64,000 bases of DNA, from the NCBI RefSeq assembly GCF_035917995.1, contig NZ_CP109131.1, positions 4,526,001 through 4,590,000 on the forward strand, read 5' to 3'. The position numbers and the translations under genes are program-made. The DNA is from Streptosporangium sp. NBC_01755. GTDB taxonomy: Bacteria; Actinomycetota; Actinomycetes; Streptosporangiales; Streptosporangiaceae. Below, one piece after another: positions 7,504 through 16,724 of the stretch. Below the pieces are notes generated by a model. That model saw only the letters and a program-made list of their open reading frames with translations, was not told the DNA's origin and ran no database searches. Positions within the stretch are counted from its first letter, which is position 1; every line of letters begins with the position of its first letter.

Positions 7504-8382
7504 GTGATCATCGTGATCTCGCTGGGTGCGGCGTGCCTTCTCGGCCTCGGCTTCGTCGCACAGCAGCATGCGGCGTACCGCCAGCCCCTGGAGGACATGC
7601 TGCGCCTGCGCCTGCTGCTGCACCTCATCCGCACGCCGTTGTGGCTGGCCGGGATCGGGCTGATGCTCTGCGGCCAGATCCTCGGCGCCCTCGCGCTGCG
7701 GGAGGCGGACGTGGCGAAGGTGGTGCCGCTACTGGCGATGAACCTGCTGTTCGCGCTGACCGCGGCCCATGTCATCTACCAGGAGCCGTTCGGCCGCATG
7801 CTGCAGCTGGGCGCGGTGCTGGTGGGCGGAGGAGTGGCGCTGTTCCTGTACGGCGGTCGGCCCCATGGCGGGACCCTGCCTGCACCGGGTTCCCTGCGGT
7901 GGCTGACGGTGCTTTCGGTGATCGTGGTGGCGGGTGGGCTGGTCATGTTCGGTCTGCGGCGTTCCCTGCAGGTCAAGGCGATGTTGCTGGCGGCGGCCGC
8001 CGGGGTGCTGTACGGGCTGCAGGACGTGCTGACGCGCAGCTCCCTGCTCACGCTGAGCAACGGGCTGAACCTGGCCGCTACCTGGCAGCCGTACCTTCTG
8101 CCCTGCGTCGCCGTGGTGGGGCTGCTGCTCAACCAGAGCGCGTTCGACGCCGCCCCGCTCCGGATCTCGTTGCCGGCCACCACGGCCGCTGAGCCGATCA
8201 CCGGGATCGTGCTGGGCGTGGCGATCTTCTCCGAGCGTCTGCGGGTCACTCCGGAGGCGCTCGCGGCGGAGGTGGCCGGCTTGATCGCGATGGTGACCGG
8301 CATCGTCATCCTCGGCCGGTCTCAGTCTCTGGCCAAGCCGATGCGGAATGCTCTTCGGCGCCCGGACGGGGATCGGCAGTGA
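7504..8382 (+). CDS. DMT-superfamily membrane transporter
   Basis: A 292-residue protein with about nine to ten hydrophobic segments in the two-repeat arrangement of drug/metabolite transporters. The first half has LREADVAKVVPLLAMN and the second AAAGVLYGLQDVLTRSSLL; the C-terminal tail is basic. The GTG at 7504 follows AAAGG and begins with a hydrophobic helix as expected. Members export or import small metabolites across the cytoplasmic membrane; the substrate cannot be told. No adjacent gene suggests one. Confidence 0.8.
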   Translation: MIIVISLGAACLLGLGFVAQQHAAYRQPLEDMLRLRLLLHLIRTPLWLAGIGLMLCGQILGALALREADVAKVVPLLAMNLLFALTAAHVIYQEPFGRMLQLGAVLVGGGVALFLYGGRPHGGTLPAPGSLRWLTVLSVIVVAGGLVMFGLRRSLQVKAMLLAAAAGVLYGLQDVLTRSSLLTLSNGLNLAATWQPYLLPCVAVVGLLLNQSAFDAAPLRISLPATTAAEPITGIVLGVAIFSERLRVTPEALAAEVAGLIAMVTGIVILGRSQSLAKPMRNALRRPDGDRQ

Positions 8383-8453
8383 TCTCCGCGGTCCTGGCGT
8401 TGCTCGCGGTGACCGGCAATGCCTCCGGCCTCGGTGCTACAGCGTGGAGGCCT

Positions 8454-8499
8454 TCCTGCCTCTCCGTAGGATCACCAAGATCAACAGCCTGTGCGCCGG
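8454..8499 (+). repeat. Dispersed 46-bp repeat B, copy 2
   Basis: Same block as 3566-3611, about 39 of 46 bases identical, same orientation. It sits between the DMT transporter and the broken Vgb-like gene. Confidence 0.75.
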
Positions 8500-8568
8500 T
8501 GGACGGGTCGCGAGACGGTCGGCGGCCGCAGCCTGTGATCTTGCGGGGGCGGCAGCCGACCGGCTTGG

Positions 8569-8903
8569 TCAGGGAGTCACGATGGCGATTTTGTCGACGT
8601 AGTCCTCGGTGAGCCAGAGATTGTCATCGGGGCCGGCCGTGATGTCGAACGGCCCGGAGACGACGGTCGGCAACGCGTACTCATTGATCGTCCCGGCGGT
8701 GGTGATCCGCCCGATCTTGTTCCCGGCCGACTCGGTGAACCACACCGCGCCGTCCGGTCCCGTGGCGATGTGCGCCGGCTGGGAATCGGTGGTGGGGGGT
8801 GTGGCGGAGGGGTGGAGGCGGATACCGACAGAGGGGTGCTTGCCGCCAGGACCAGAGCCATGACCACGAGCGGATACCCCAGGCGCCGAGAGCGATGACG
8901 CAT
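8569..8903 (-). pseudogene. Vgb-like beta-propeller lyase, frameshifted and deleted
   Basis: ATG at 8903 starts a signal peptide (MRHRSRRLGYPLVVMALVLA, cleavage after SVSA). In another frame the sequence then reads HIATGPDGAVWFTESAGNKI and ends GPDDNLWLTEDYVDK...IVTP before TGA at 8569. GPDGAVWFTE is the repeat of virginiamycin B lyase / NHL-type propellers. The two parts are out of frame, with a C-run near 8795-8800 as a likely slip site, and only about two blades remain of the usual six or seven. So there is a frameshift and a large deletion. Confidence 0.65.
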
Positions 8904-9048
8904 GACATCCCTTCCCAAAGAAAGAAGAACCAAAAAGGAACGCGGGCGGGCCGCTGGGCGCGGTTGAGCGATCGAGGTCCGCGGCGTCAGACCGCCGTCG
9001 GCGGGTGTCGGCACAGATCTCCAGAAGACCCGATCCGGACGAGGTTCC

Positions 9049-9465
9049 TCACCTCTGTCCGGCCCCGGTGACTCCACTATCTCCCGTGTCCGGCCCCGGT
9101 GACCCCACTATCTCCCGCAGCCGTCGACGGCCGTCGATCATCTGCGTTCGTGGCTGGTCAGGGAAGCGCCAGCTCATCGGATGGGGCCGTCCAGGAGCAC
9201 GCCGGATTCCCCCGGGCGGGCGATCCGGGTTCCGCCCCCACGCCGGGGACGTGCGGATTCGAGGCGACCCCTGGGGGCGAAGCGTCGCTGAAAGGGGCGC
9301 CGAGCCGTTGCGCCACCGCTTCCCGGTACGCCGGTTGATCCCGACGATCCGGCACGCCTCATAGTTACTGAAGCCTTGATCCATAAGGCGGAAGTATGCC
9401 TTCCGCTCTGCGGTCAGCTTCCTCCGCCCCTGAGGGGATCGGATCTTGCGGATCTCGAAGTCCAT
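9049..9465 (-). pseudogene. IS30-family transposase N-terminal remnant
   Basis: The first 54 codons from ATG 9465 match the N-terminal helix-turn-helix of IS30-type transposases: RRKLTAERKAYFRLMDQG then ACRIVGINRRTGKRWRNG. After about 9304 the frame stays open to 9049, but the residues are Pro/Arg/Gly-rich and have no transposase character; the DDE catalytic domain is missing. A full IS30 transposase has about 350-400 residues. No terminal inverted repeat can be assigned. Confidence 0.7.
9056..9117. repeat. 31-bp tandem duplication
   Basis: TGTCCGGCCCCGGTGA.CCC and the rest of a 31-base unit occur at 9056-9086 and 9087-9117 with one difference (T or C). It lies at the decayed end of the IS30-like remnant and may mark a rearrangement point. 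Confidence 0.9.
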
Positions 9466-9498
9466 CGCACTCCCTGAGCTGGGGTGTTGCGACGACCG

Positions 9499-10077
9499 CT
9501 AGAAGGGAAGCCCGGCGAGTGTCAGGGCGATGGCGATGGCGAGGGTGATCGTGGCGGGACTGGTCGTCCAGAGGTGTCGCAGGCCGTCCGGGACGGGCAC
9601 GTCGGTGGCGGTCAGCGCGTAGAGGGCCCACACCGACAGCCCGCCGCCTATCGCGGCGGAGGGGTTCCAGCACACGGACAACAGCAGGCTGAGTGCTGCG
9701 AGCACCGCCATGGGCCCCAGCCATGCCATGATCAGTGCGGAGGCCAGCCAGATCGCCGGATTCAGCAGCCGGGCCTCCATCGCCAGCAGGGCCCACGCCC
9801 TGTGCAGCCCGCGTACGGCAGCTTCCACGTGCGGTGACGAGGTCCTCCGCGATGGTGCTGGTCGCCGTGCGGACTCCGGCGCGGCCGGAGTCAGGCCGTC
9901 GAAGGCGGCCCTCATCAGGGCGGCGCGCACGATCTCGGGGCCGGGCGGAGGCGGGATACCGTCGCGGATCTCCCGCAGCTCGGGCCAGTCGTGGATTTCC
10001 GCGAGCCCGGACAGGTCGTGGATCTCTGGCGGTCTGGGCCGCTTGTGGGGTTCTGTTGGCTCAGGACGGTTGTTCAT
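9499..10077 (-). CDS. Membrane protein coupled to the ECF sigma factor
   Basis: A 192-residue protein with a hydrophilic N-terminal half (about 90 residues, with HDL/HDW motifs and a Pro-rich stretch) followed by three to four hydrophobic helices from about residue 105. Its ATG at 10077 lies inside the sigma gene, with GGAGG upstream, giving a 17-base overlap and tight coupling. Position and topology suggest an anti-sigma factor, but I see no H-x3-C-x2-C zinc-anchored anti-sigma motif. So anti-sigma is an inference from context only. Confidence 0.7.
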   Translation of the reverse strand: MNNRPEPTEPHKRPRPPEIHDLSGLAEIHDWPELREIRDGIPPPPGPEIVRAALMRAAFDGLTPAAPESARRPAPSRRTSSPHVEAAVRGLHRAWALLAMEARLLNPAIWLASALIMAWLGPMAVLAALSLLLSVCWNPSAAIGGGLSVWALYALTATDVPVPDGLRHLWTTSPATITLAIAIALTLAGLPF

Positions 10078-10630
10078 CGACGCACCTCCTCAGGGTCGCT
10101 CGGGCGTGATGCAGGCGGCTTTTCACCGTGCCGACCGGGATTTCCAGCACTTCGGCGATCTCCCGGTGGCTCAGGTCGTCGAGGAAGGCGAGTACGACCA
10201 CCTCGCGCTGGGCCAGCGGCAGCCGGGCCAGCACCGCCCGCACCCGGTCGTCGCCCACGGCCAGTTCCTCGGGGCCGGGCAGGGGGTCGACGCCGTCGGG
10301 CGGTTCGGCCGCCAGAGGAGGTGGAACGCCGCGGAGCCGGTTGTGCGCCTGCCTGCGCGCCACCCCGAACAGCCAGATGTTGACGCTGGAGCGGCTCTGG
10401 TAGGTGCCCGCCGAGCGCCACACGGCCAGCAGCGTGTCCTGGAGGATCTCCTCGGCCGTGCCCCGATCCCCGGCGAGCCGGTAGATGAAGGCGAACAGCG
10501 GCCTGGCGTATCGCTCGTACAGTTCGGTCAGCGCGCCCGCGTCGCCGTCGGCCACCCTGGCCAGCACACGGGTGTCGTCCTCCCTCGTGCGGGCACGCCG
10601 ACGCGCGGCGCCGAACCAGCGCAGTGCCAT
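10061..10630 (-). CDS. ECF RNA polymerase sigma factor
   Basis: A 189-residue group 4 sigma factor. Region 2 spans ALTELYERYARPLFAFIYRL (about residues 34-53), with DTLLAVWRSAGTY after it. Region 4 is LPLAQREVVVLAFLDDLSHR then IAEVLEIPVGTVKSRLHHAR, the DNA-binding helix-turn-helix. The ATG at 10630 is preceded by GGGGGA; an in-frame GTG seven codons earlier has no site. It overlaps the membrane protein downstream, which is the likely regulator. It is divergent from glpD across 240 bases. The target promoter class cannot be read here. Confidence 0.93.
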   Translation of the reverse strand: MALRWFGAARRRARTREDDTRVLARVADGDAGALTELYERYARPLFAFIYRLAGDRGTAEEILQDTLLAVWRSAGTYQSRSSVNIWLFGVARRQAHNRLRGVPPPLAAEPPDGVDPLPGPEELAVGDDRVRAVLARLPLAQREVVVLAFLDDLSHREIAEVLEIPVGTVKSRLHHARATLRRCVDEQPS

Positions 10631-10869
10631 CCTCTCGGTTCCCCCGTCCACGCCAGGTGTGTAGCGTCGGCCTCGCCCTGGGGTTCAGGTGATCCGCGGT
10701 GAAATGTCGCTGACCGTGCTGAGCTCGATCTTCGGGGACAGTTCTCCCGTCGGACATAGGGATGTTGTTTGAATCTGGCCCACTGCTTCCTACTGGTCAG
10801 TAATGGTGCCTAGGGTGGATGGGTAGATACATCGCGTAAGGCGACAAGCCGCACCCCAGGGGGTTGCAA

Positions 10870-12612
10870 ATGACGGCGCGAATGGGCACCGCACGGCTCG
10901 GTCCTGCCGAGCGGTCCGCCGCACTGGCGCAGATGAGCGCCGAGGAACTCGACGTGGTGGTGATCGGAGGTGGAGTCGTCGGAGCGGGGGTCGCGCTGGA
11001 CGCGGCGACCCGCGGGTTGTCGGTCGGGCTGCTGGAGGCGCGTGACTTCGCCTCGGGTACCTCGTCCAGATCCTCCAAGCTCATCCACGGGGGGTTGCGC
11101 TACCTGGAACAGCTCAACTTCGAGCTGGTCAGGGAGGCGCTCCAGGAGCGGGCCCTGCTGCTGCAGCGGATCGCCCCGCACCTGGTGCGGCCGGTGCCCT
11201 TCCTGTTCCCGCTCCAGCACACGGGCTGGGAGCGGCCCTATGTCGGCGCCGGCCTGGTGCTGTACGACACGATGGGCTTCTCCTCCGGGCTCACCCGGGG
11301 CGTGCCCGGCCATCGGCACCTGTCGCGTACCAGGGCGTTGCGGCTCGCGCCCGCGCTGCGGAGGTCGGCGTTCTCCGGCGCGGTGCAGTACTGGGACGCC
11401 CAGGTGGACGACGCCCGCTATGTCATGACCATGCTGCGGACCGCGTCCACGTACGGGGCCAACGTCGCCTCGCGGGCGCAGGTGGTGGGCTTTCTCCGCG
11501 AGGGGGAGCGGGTCACCGGCGTCCGGGTGCGCGACCTGGAGAGCGGCGGTGAGCTGGACGTACGGGCCCGCCAGGTGGTCAACGCCACCGGGGTGTGGAC
11601 CGACGACATCCAGGAACTGGTCGGCGGGCGCGGGCAGATCCACGTGCGCGCCTCCAAGGGCATCCACCTGGTGGTGCCGCGCGACCGGATCCACTCGCTC
11701 ACCGGGATCATCCTGCGCACCGAGAAGTCGGTGCTGTTCGTCATCCCCTGGGGCCGTCACTGGATCATCGGCACCACCGACACCGCCTGGAAGCTGGACC
11801 GGGCACACCCGGCGGCGTCGCGGTCGGACATCGACTACATCCTCGACCACGTGAACGAGGTGCTCTCGGTCCCGCTCACCCATGAGGACGTCGAGGGCGT
11901 CTACGCGGGGCTGCGCCCGCTGCTGTCGGGGGAGTCCGAGGAGACCTCCAAGCTCTCCCGCGAGCACGTGGTGGCCCACCCGGTCCCGGGGCTGGTCATG
12001 GTAGCCGGAGGGAAATACACGACATATCGCGTTATGGCGAAGGATGCGGTGGACGCGGTGGCGCACGGTCTGGACCAGCGGGTCCCGCCCTCCTGCACCG
12101 ACCGCGTCCCGCTGGCCGGGGCCGAGGGCTACCAGGCGCTGTGGAACTCCAGGCAGCGGCTGGCCCACTCCTCAGGGCTGCACGTGGCCAGGATCGAGCA
12201 CCTGCTCCAGCGGTACGGCTCGATGATCGACGAGGTGCTGGAGCTGATCGAGCGGGACCCGTCGCTGGCCAAACCGCTGACCGGAGCGGACGACTACCTC
12301 CGGGCGGAGGTGGTCTACGCGGCCACCCACGAGGGGGCCAGGCACGTGAACGACGTGCTGACCCGGCGTACGCACATCTCGATCGAGACCTTCCACCGTG
12401 GCGTGGCCGTGGTCGAGGAGGCCGCCCAGTTGCTCGCCGGGCCGCTGGGCTGGGACGCCGAGCAGATCAAGCGCGAGGTGGAGTACTACACCAAGCGCGT
12501 CGAGTCGGAGCGGCTCTCCCAGGAGCAGGACACCGACCAGGAGGCCGACGCCATCCGCCTCGGTGCCCCGGAGATCGTTCCGGTGGCCGGTCCGGAGGTT
12601 CATCCGGTCTAG
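10870..12612 (+). CDS. glpD: Aerobic glycerol-3-phosphate dehydrogenase
   Basis: FAD enzyme at the membrane face that oxidises sn-glycerol 3-phosphate to dihydroxyacetone phosphate and feeds electrons to quinone. It has the dinucleotide-binding GGGVVGAG at residues 33-40, the family block SGTSSRSSKLIHGGLRYLEQ (about 65-84), HGGKY-type AGGKYTTYR near residue 380, and a C-terminal DAO_C domain. The length (580 residues) is typical. AGGGGG lies about 7 bases before ATG 10870. It stands alone, with no glpF or glpK next to it. Confidence 0.95.
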   Translation: MTARMGTARLGPAERSAALAQMSAEELDVVVIGGGVVGAGVALDAATRGLSVGLLEARDFASGTSSRSSKLIHGGLRYLEQLNFELVREALQERALLLQRIAPHLVRPVPFLFPLQHTGWERPYVGAGLVLYDTMGFSSGLTRGVPGHRHLSRTRALRLAPALRRSAFSGAVQYWDAQVDDARYVMTMLRTASTYGANVASRAQVVGFLREGERVTGVRVRDLESGGELDVRARQVVNATGVWTDDIQELVGGRGQIHVRASKGIHLVVPRDRIHSLTGIILRTEKSVLFVIPWGRHWIIGTTDTAWKLDRAHPAASRSDIDYILDHVNEVLSVPLTHEDVEGVYAGLRPLLSGESEETSKLSREHVVAHPVPGLVMVAGGKYTTYRVMAKDAVDAVAHGLDQRVPPSCTDRVPLAGAEGYQALWNSRQRLAHSSGLHVARIEHLLQRYGSMIDEVLELIERDPSLAKPLTGADDYLRAEVVYAATHEGARHVNDVLTRRTHISIETFHRGVAVVEEAAQLLAGPLGWDAEQIKREVEYYTKRVESERLSQEQDTDQEADAIRLGAPEIVPVAGPEVHPV

Positions 12613-12708
12613 GGCCCACTCCCTGGACCTTGCCCCAGACCTTCGCTCCCCAGACATCATGACAAGATCTTGTAAAGGTTGATATGTCGGTGTAATAGGA
12701 TATTTAGG

Positions 12709-12735
12709 GCGCCCCCGGTGGCGAGGCGGGGGCGC
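12709..12735. terminator. Hairpin between convergent glpD and lipoprotein genes
   Basis: GCGCCCCCG and CGGGGGCGC form a perfect 9-bp stem with a 9-base loop, placed between two convergent genes. Neither side has a T run, as is common for actinomycete terminators. It could serve both strands. Confidence 0.6.
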
Positions 12736-12758
12736 GGAGGGCAGGTGCTTTCAAAAGG

Positions 12759-14909
12759 TCAGGAGAAGGGGATCCAGGCCTGGTCGGCGAGGTTCTTCAG
12801 GTCGTTGACCTTGAGGCCGAGGTCGGAGAGCGTCCACAGGCTGTCGCCGATGACCACCGAGCGGCGGATGCCCGGGTCGTAGGGGGCGAAGCGGGTGTCG
12901 TTGACCGGCTTGGGCTTGGGGTGGACGACCGTGCCGGTCCTGGTGACGGCTGAATCACCGATGTTGAGGACCAGAGCTGTGCCGTTGGTCTGCTCGGTGC
13001 CCGTCCAGGAGTTCAGCGGGAGGACCGCCGTCCCCGTCTTGGCCCAGTACAGGAAGGCGTGCGGGTCCCACTCGGCCTCCGAGCCCGAGTCCTTCTGGAA
13101 CATCTGCGACAGCCGGCGCGGGTTGGCCGGGTCGCCGACGTCGAACAGGGAGACCTGGGTGCCGAGCGTGCGGCCCTTCTCACTGGCCTCCTGGCCCACG
13201 CCGATCAGCCGCCCGTCGCCCGCCGGGTGCAGGTAGGCCGAGTAGCCGGTGATCTTCAGCTCGCCGGTCTTCCTTGGCGCCGCAGGGTCGCGCAGGTCGA
13301 GCGTGTAGAGCGGGTCCACCTGCTTGAACGTCACCACGTAGCCGACCGGGCCGATGAAGCGGACCGAGTAGATCCGCTCGCCCTGTCCCAGGCCGCCGAC
13401 CTCACCGGCCTTGGCCAGGGTGTCGGCGTTGAGCACGTAGACGGCGCTTGAGCTGTCCTGCCCGGCGGTCGAGGTGGTGGCGATCCGCAGGTGCCCCTCG
13501 TGCTCGGACAGGGAGTATTGGTTGAGCAGCCTTCCCGGCACCTTGCCCGAGGCGACGTAGCGGGGTGCCCCGGCGGCGGTGATGTCGAACCTGTGGACCT
13601 CGGTCTCCTCCGGAGGCTCCTCAGGGGTCGCCGTCGGCGTCGGCGAGGCGGTGTCACTCGGTGGTGGGGTGTCGGTCGGTGGCGGGGTGTCGGTCGAAGG
13701 CGGTGGGCTGGTCCGGGCCTCGGGCGGTTCCGGGAGCAGGGTCGGAGCGGGGTCGAGGTCCGAGGCGGCGGTGGCCGGGGTCGCGATGACGGTAGGAGTG
13801 GTGGCCGGGGTCGCGGTGGCCGTGGGAGTGGCGACCGGGGGACTGGCGACCGGGGTGGCCGGGGCCTCATCGACGATCACCGAGTCGATCGGCCTGGCCC
13901 ACCACCAGCGCGGATTGCTGGTCACGTACAGGCTGGAGCCCGTCCCGTAGACGGTGTCGCCGTCGGCCGCCACGCTGATCGGGGTCGTCTCGGCGAGCGC
14001 CTGTGACAGGTCGAGGGTGTGCACCGTCAGCATCGACGTCCCGGTGTACTCCGCCGGGTGGCTGACCCGCTCGCAGCCGACGGCGTGGTCCGAGGTCACG
14101 CCGGTCGCGGACGTCAGCTCGTACTTCGGCAGCCATGCCTCGATCGGTGCCCTGGCGACGACCTCCATGTTCCGCCGGGTGCGCTCGTTGTCCACGATGT
14201 CGGACCCGGCGTCGGGGAATTCGATCCGCGGCTGGCTGCGGACCACGATCCGCACCGTCGAGCCGACCATCCTGGCGTCCACGTGGGAGCCGTCCGGGGT
14301 GAGCGAGCCGATCACCTTCGGCTCCCCGGACAGGTCGACGAGGACGTAGCGCGGTCCCGGGCTCGGCGCGCGCTTGGCCGTCGCGCCGTACGGGATGATT
14401 CCGCCGCCGGAGAAGAGCACCAGTGCCCTGTCCCCGCTGACCAGCAGGTCGGCCGGCGCCCACGCCTGCTCGGCGTCCACCAGCTTGAGCGTGCCGGTGA
14501 CCTTCCTGGTCGCGGCGTCCACCACCCTGAGCACACCGCGGTTGACGGTGATCACCCGGTCGCCGTCGGTCTTCACCAGGTCGGGCTCGTCGACCCCGGC
14601 CTCGTGCGTGTTCGTGGTGGAGTGCTCGGGCGGCGCCGCGCCCGCCTTGGCGGAGGCGACGTCCGACCGCGCCTCCGCGTACAGGATCGGGGGGCCGCCG
14701 AGGCCCCACGGGCCGACGTTCTTCGCCGTCGCCGCGCGCAGCCCGGCCAGCATGTCGTCGCAGCCGCTGTAGGAGACCAGCCTGATGTTCCCCAACGTGA
14801 CCGGTGCCGCGGATCCGGCACCGCTCTTCGTCTCCGTAGAACTGCACGCCGTGGCGAGCAGGGCCGCGGCGAGGGTGACCGCGCCGGCTGTACGAATCGA
14901 TGTCCTCAT
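12759..14909 (-). CDS. Secreted beta-propeller lipoprotein (Beta_propel family)
   Basis: A 716-residue exported lipoprotein. The signal peptide ends in the lipobox LLATACSS with the acylated Cys at residue 22. It then has the family signature HSTTNTHEAGVDEPDLVKTD (about residues 96-115) and a long propeller. A Thr/Pro-rich insert (about residues 345-430, TATATPATTP and PPPTDTPPPSD) splits the propeller and looks like a flexible linker or glycosylation target. The C-terminus has KTGTAVLPLNSWTGTEQ and ends at IPFS. The function of this family is unknown. It is convergent with glpD and divergent from the aldehyde dehydrogenase. Confidence 0.88.
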   Translation of the reverse strand: MRTSIRTAGAVTLAAALLATACSSTETKSGAGSAAPVTLGNIRLVSYSGCDDMLAGLRAATAKNVGPWGLGGPPILYAEARSDVASAKAGAAPPEHSTTNTHEAGVDEPDLVKTDGDRVITVNRGVLRVVDAATRKVTGTLKLVDAEQAWAPADLLVSGDRALVLFSGGGIIPYGATAKRAPSPGPRYVLVDLSGEPKVIGSLTPDGSHVDARMVGSTVRIVVRSQPRIEFPDAGSDIVDNERTRRNMEVVARAPIEAWLPKYELTSATGVTSDHAVGCERVSHPAEYTGTSMLTVHTLDLSQALAETTPISVAADGDTVYGTGSSLYVTSNPRWWWARPIDSVIVDEAPATPVASPPVATPTATATPATTPTVIATPATAASDLDPAPTLLPEPPEARTSPPPSTDTPPPTDTPPPSDTASPTPTATPEEPPEETEVHRFDITAAGAPRYVASGKVPGRLLNQYSLSEHEGHLRIATTSTAGQDSSSAVYVLNADTLAKAGEVGGLGQGERIYSVRFIGPVGYVVTFKQVDPLYTLDLRDPAAPRKTGELKITGYSAYLHPAGDGRLIGVGQEASEKGRTLGTQVSLFDVGDPANPRRLSQMFQKDSGSEAEWDPHAFLYWAKTGTAVLPLNSWTGTEQTNGTALVLNIGDSAVTRTGTVVHPKPKPVNDTRFAPYDPGIRRSVVIGDSLWTLSDLGLKVNDLKNLADQAWIPFS

Positions 14910-14998
14910 GCCACTACGACGGATCGGAGGTGTGTGTGGTTCATTGCTTCGCTACCCGTGAGTAGCCACGGCCCGCCTCCCGCGATTACCCTGCGGAC

Positions 14999-16564
14999 AT
15001 GGCCGTTCCCCTTGAAATGACACGGGACCTCAACTCCCGCATGATCGAACGTGTCGTATCGCACGTGACCTCCGCCGGCAAGACGCAGGAGATCACGGCG
15101 CCGTTCACCGGCGAGGTGCTCGCCGAGTTGCCCATTTCCACAGCCGACGACGTCCGCGCCGCGTACGCCACGGCGCGGGAGGCGCAGCGGGCGTGGGCGG
15201 TGCTGCCCGTGCGGGAGCGGGCCGAGCCCTTCCTCCGCCTGCACAACGCCATCCTCGACCGCCGTGAGGAGATCCTCGACGTGGTTCAGTGGGAGACCGG
15301 CAAGGCACGCAGGCACGCCTTCGAGGAGGTGCTCGACGTCGCGGGCTGCGCCCTCTACCACGCGCGGCGGGCCCCCGGCCTGCTGGAGACCAGATCGCGG
15401 GCCGGGATACTGCCCGTCGCCACCAGGACCGTCGAGGCGCGTCGGCCCCGGGGAACGGTGGCTCTGATCTCGCCGTGGAACTACCCGCTCTCGCTCGGTG
15501 TCACCGACGCCGTCCCCGCGCTGCTCGCGGGGAACGCGGTGGTCCACAAGCCCGACACCCAGACCGCGCTGTCCACGCTGTGGACCATCGACCTGCTGGT
15601 CTCCCTTGGGATGCCCCGCGAGATCTGGCAGGTCGTCCTCGGCGAACCCGCCGAGGTGAGCGACCCGCTGATCGACGGCGCCGACTACGTGGCGTTCACC
15701 GGCTCCACCCGGGCCGGCCGGAAGATCGCCGAGGAGGCCGCCAAGCGGCTGATCGGCTGCTCGCTGGAGCTCGGCGGCAAGAACCCGATGCTGGTACTCG
15801 ACGACGCCGACCTCGACACCGCGACCCAGGGCGCGCTGCGCGCCTGCTTCACCAACGCGGGGCAGCTCTGCCTGTCCATCGAGCGGCTCTACGTCCACGA
15901 CTCGGTGCACGACGCCTTCGTGGAGAAGTTCGTCCGGCAGGTCAGGAACATGCGGCTCGGCGCTGGACTCGACTGGAGCGTGCAGATGGGCTCGCTCTCC
16001 TCGCTGCGGCAACTGGAGGCGGTCGGCGCCCAGGTGGACGACGCCGTCGCGAAGGGCGCCAGGGTGCTGGCCGGGGGGAAGGCCCGCCCCGATCTCGGCC
16101 CGCTGTTCTACGAGCCCACCGTCCTGGCCGACGTCGACGAGAGCATGGAGCTCTGCCGCGCCGAGACCTTCGGCCCCGTGGTCGCGGTCTACCGCTTCGG
16201 CGACGACGACGAGGCGGTCGAGAAGGCGAACGACACCTCCTACGGGCTCAACGCCTCCATCTGGACCCGCGACCTGTCCCGCGGCCGCGCGCTGGCCTCC
16301 CGGATCAAGGCGGGCACCGTCAACATCAACGAGGGGTACGCCTCGGCCTACGCCTCCTACGACGCGCCCATGGGCGGGATGAAGTCCTCGGGGCTTGGCC
16401 GCCGGCACGGCGCCGAGGGGCTGCTGAGGTACACCGAGGCGCAGACCATCTCCAGTCAGGCGTCCTGGCTGGGCTTCGAGCCGATCCTCGGCATGGCGTA
16501 CGAGAAGTACGCCGACACCCTCGCGGGCGCGCTCAAGGTCATGAAGGCGCTCCACCTGAAGTGA
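14999..16564 (+). CDS. gabD2: Succinate-semialdehyde dehydrogenase (NADP+)
   Basis: A 521-residue aldehyde dehydrogenase oxidising succinate semialdehyde to succinate, or a related aldehyde. ISPWNYPLSL and KPDTQTALS mark the cofactor site, LELGGKNPML holds the general-base Glu (about residue 257) and NAGQLCLSIERLYV the catalytic Cys (about 290). The C-terminal extension after QTISSQ is typical of the actinobacterial GabD2 branch. ATG at 14999 is the first start in frame. Downstream lie a strong hairpin and a stub of a GMC oxidoreductase. The exact substrate is inferred from family resemblance. Confidence 0.87.
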   Translation: MAVPLEMTRDLNSRMIERVVSHVTSAGKTQEITAPFTGEVLAELPISTADDVRAAYATAREAQRAWAVLPVRERAEPFLRLHNAILDRREEILDVVQWETGKARRHAFEEVLDVAGCALYHARRAPGLLETRSRAGILPVATRTVEARRPRGTVALISPWNYPLSLGVTDAVPALLAGNAVVHKPDTQTALSTLWTIDLLVSLGMPREIWQVVLGEPAEVSDPLIDGADYVAFTGSTRAGRKIAEEAAKRLIGCSLELGGKNPMLVLDDADLDTATQGALRACFTNAGQLCLSIERLYVHDSVHDAFVEKFVRQVRNMRLGAGLDWSVQMGSLSSLRQLEAVGAQVDDAVAKGARVLAGGKARPDLGPLFYEPTVLADVDESMELCRAETFGPVVAVYRFGDDDEAVEKANDTSYGLNASIWTRDLSRGRALASRIKAGTVNINEGYASAYASYDAPMGGMKSSGLGRRHGAEGLLRYTEAQTISSQASWLGFEPILGMAYEKYADTLAGALKVMKALHLK

Positions 16565-16575
16565 GGCCCGGGGAG

Positions 16576-16605
16576 CCCGGCCCGGCGTCTTCGAGCCGGG
16601 CCGGG
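16576..16605 (+). terminator. Hairpin after succinate-semialdehyde dehydrogenase
   Basis: CCCGGCCCGGC pairs perfectly with GCCGGGCCGGG (11 bp) around an 8-base loop GTCTTCGA, 12 bases after the stop codon. There is no T tract, but position and stability suit an actinomycete terminator. Confidence 0.75.
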
Positions 16606-16724
16606 AGACCGGGGAGGTCGTGAGGGGGCACGACGGCCGATCGCGCGAGGCACGAGCGCGCCCTGCCGTCAGAGGTCGTCATCGAGGCCCGTCGTCTGAA
16701 ACCGTCGTCTGAGAAGGAGTCGCC

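Noticed and set aside
14906-16555. 549-codon minus-strand frame antisense to the aldehyde dehydrogenase
   Set aside because: The opposite strand has full catalytic motifs; this is a GC-rich shadow frame.
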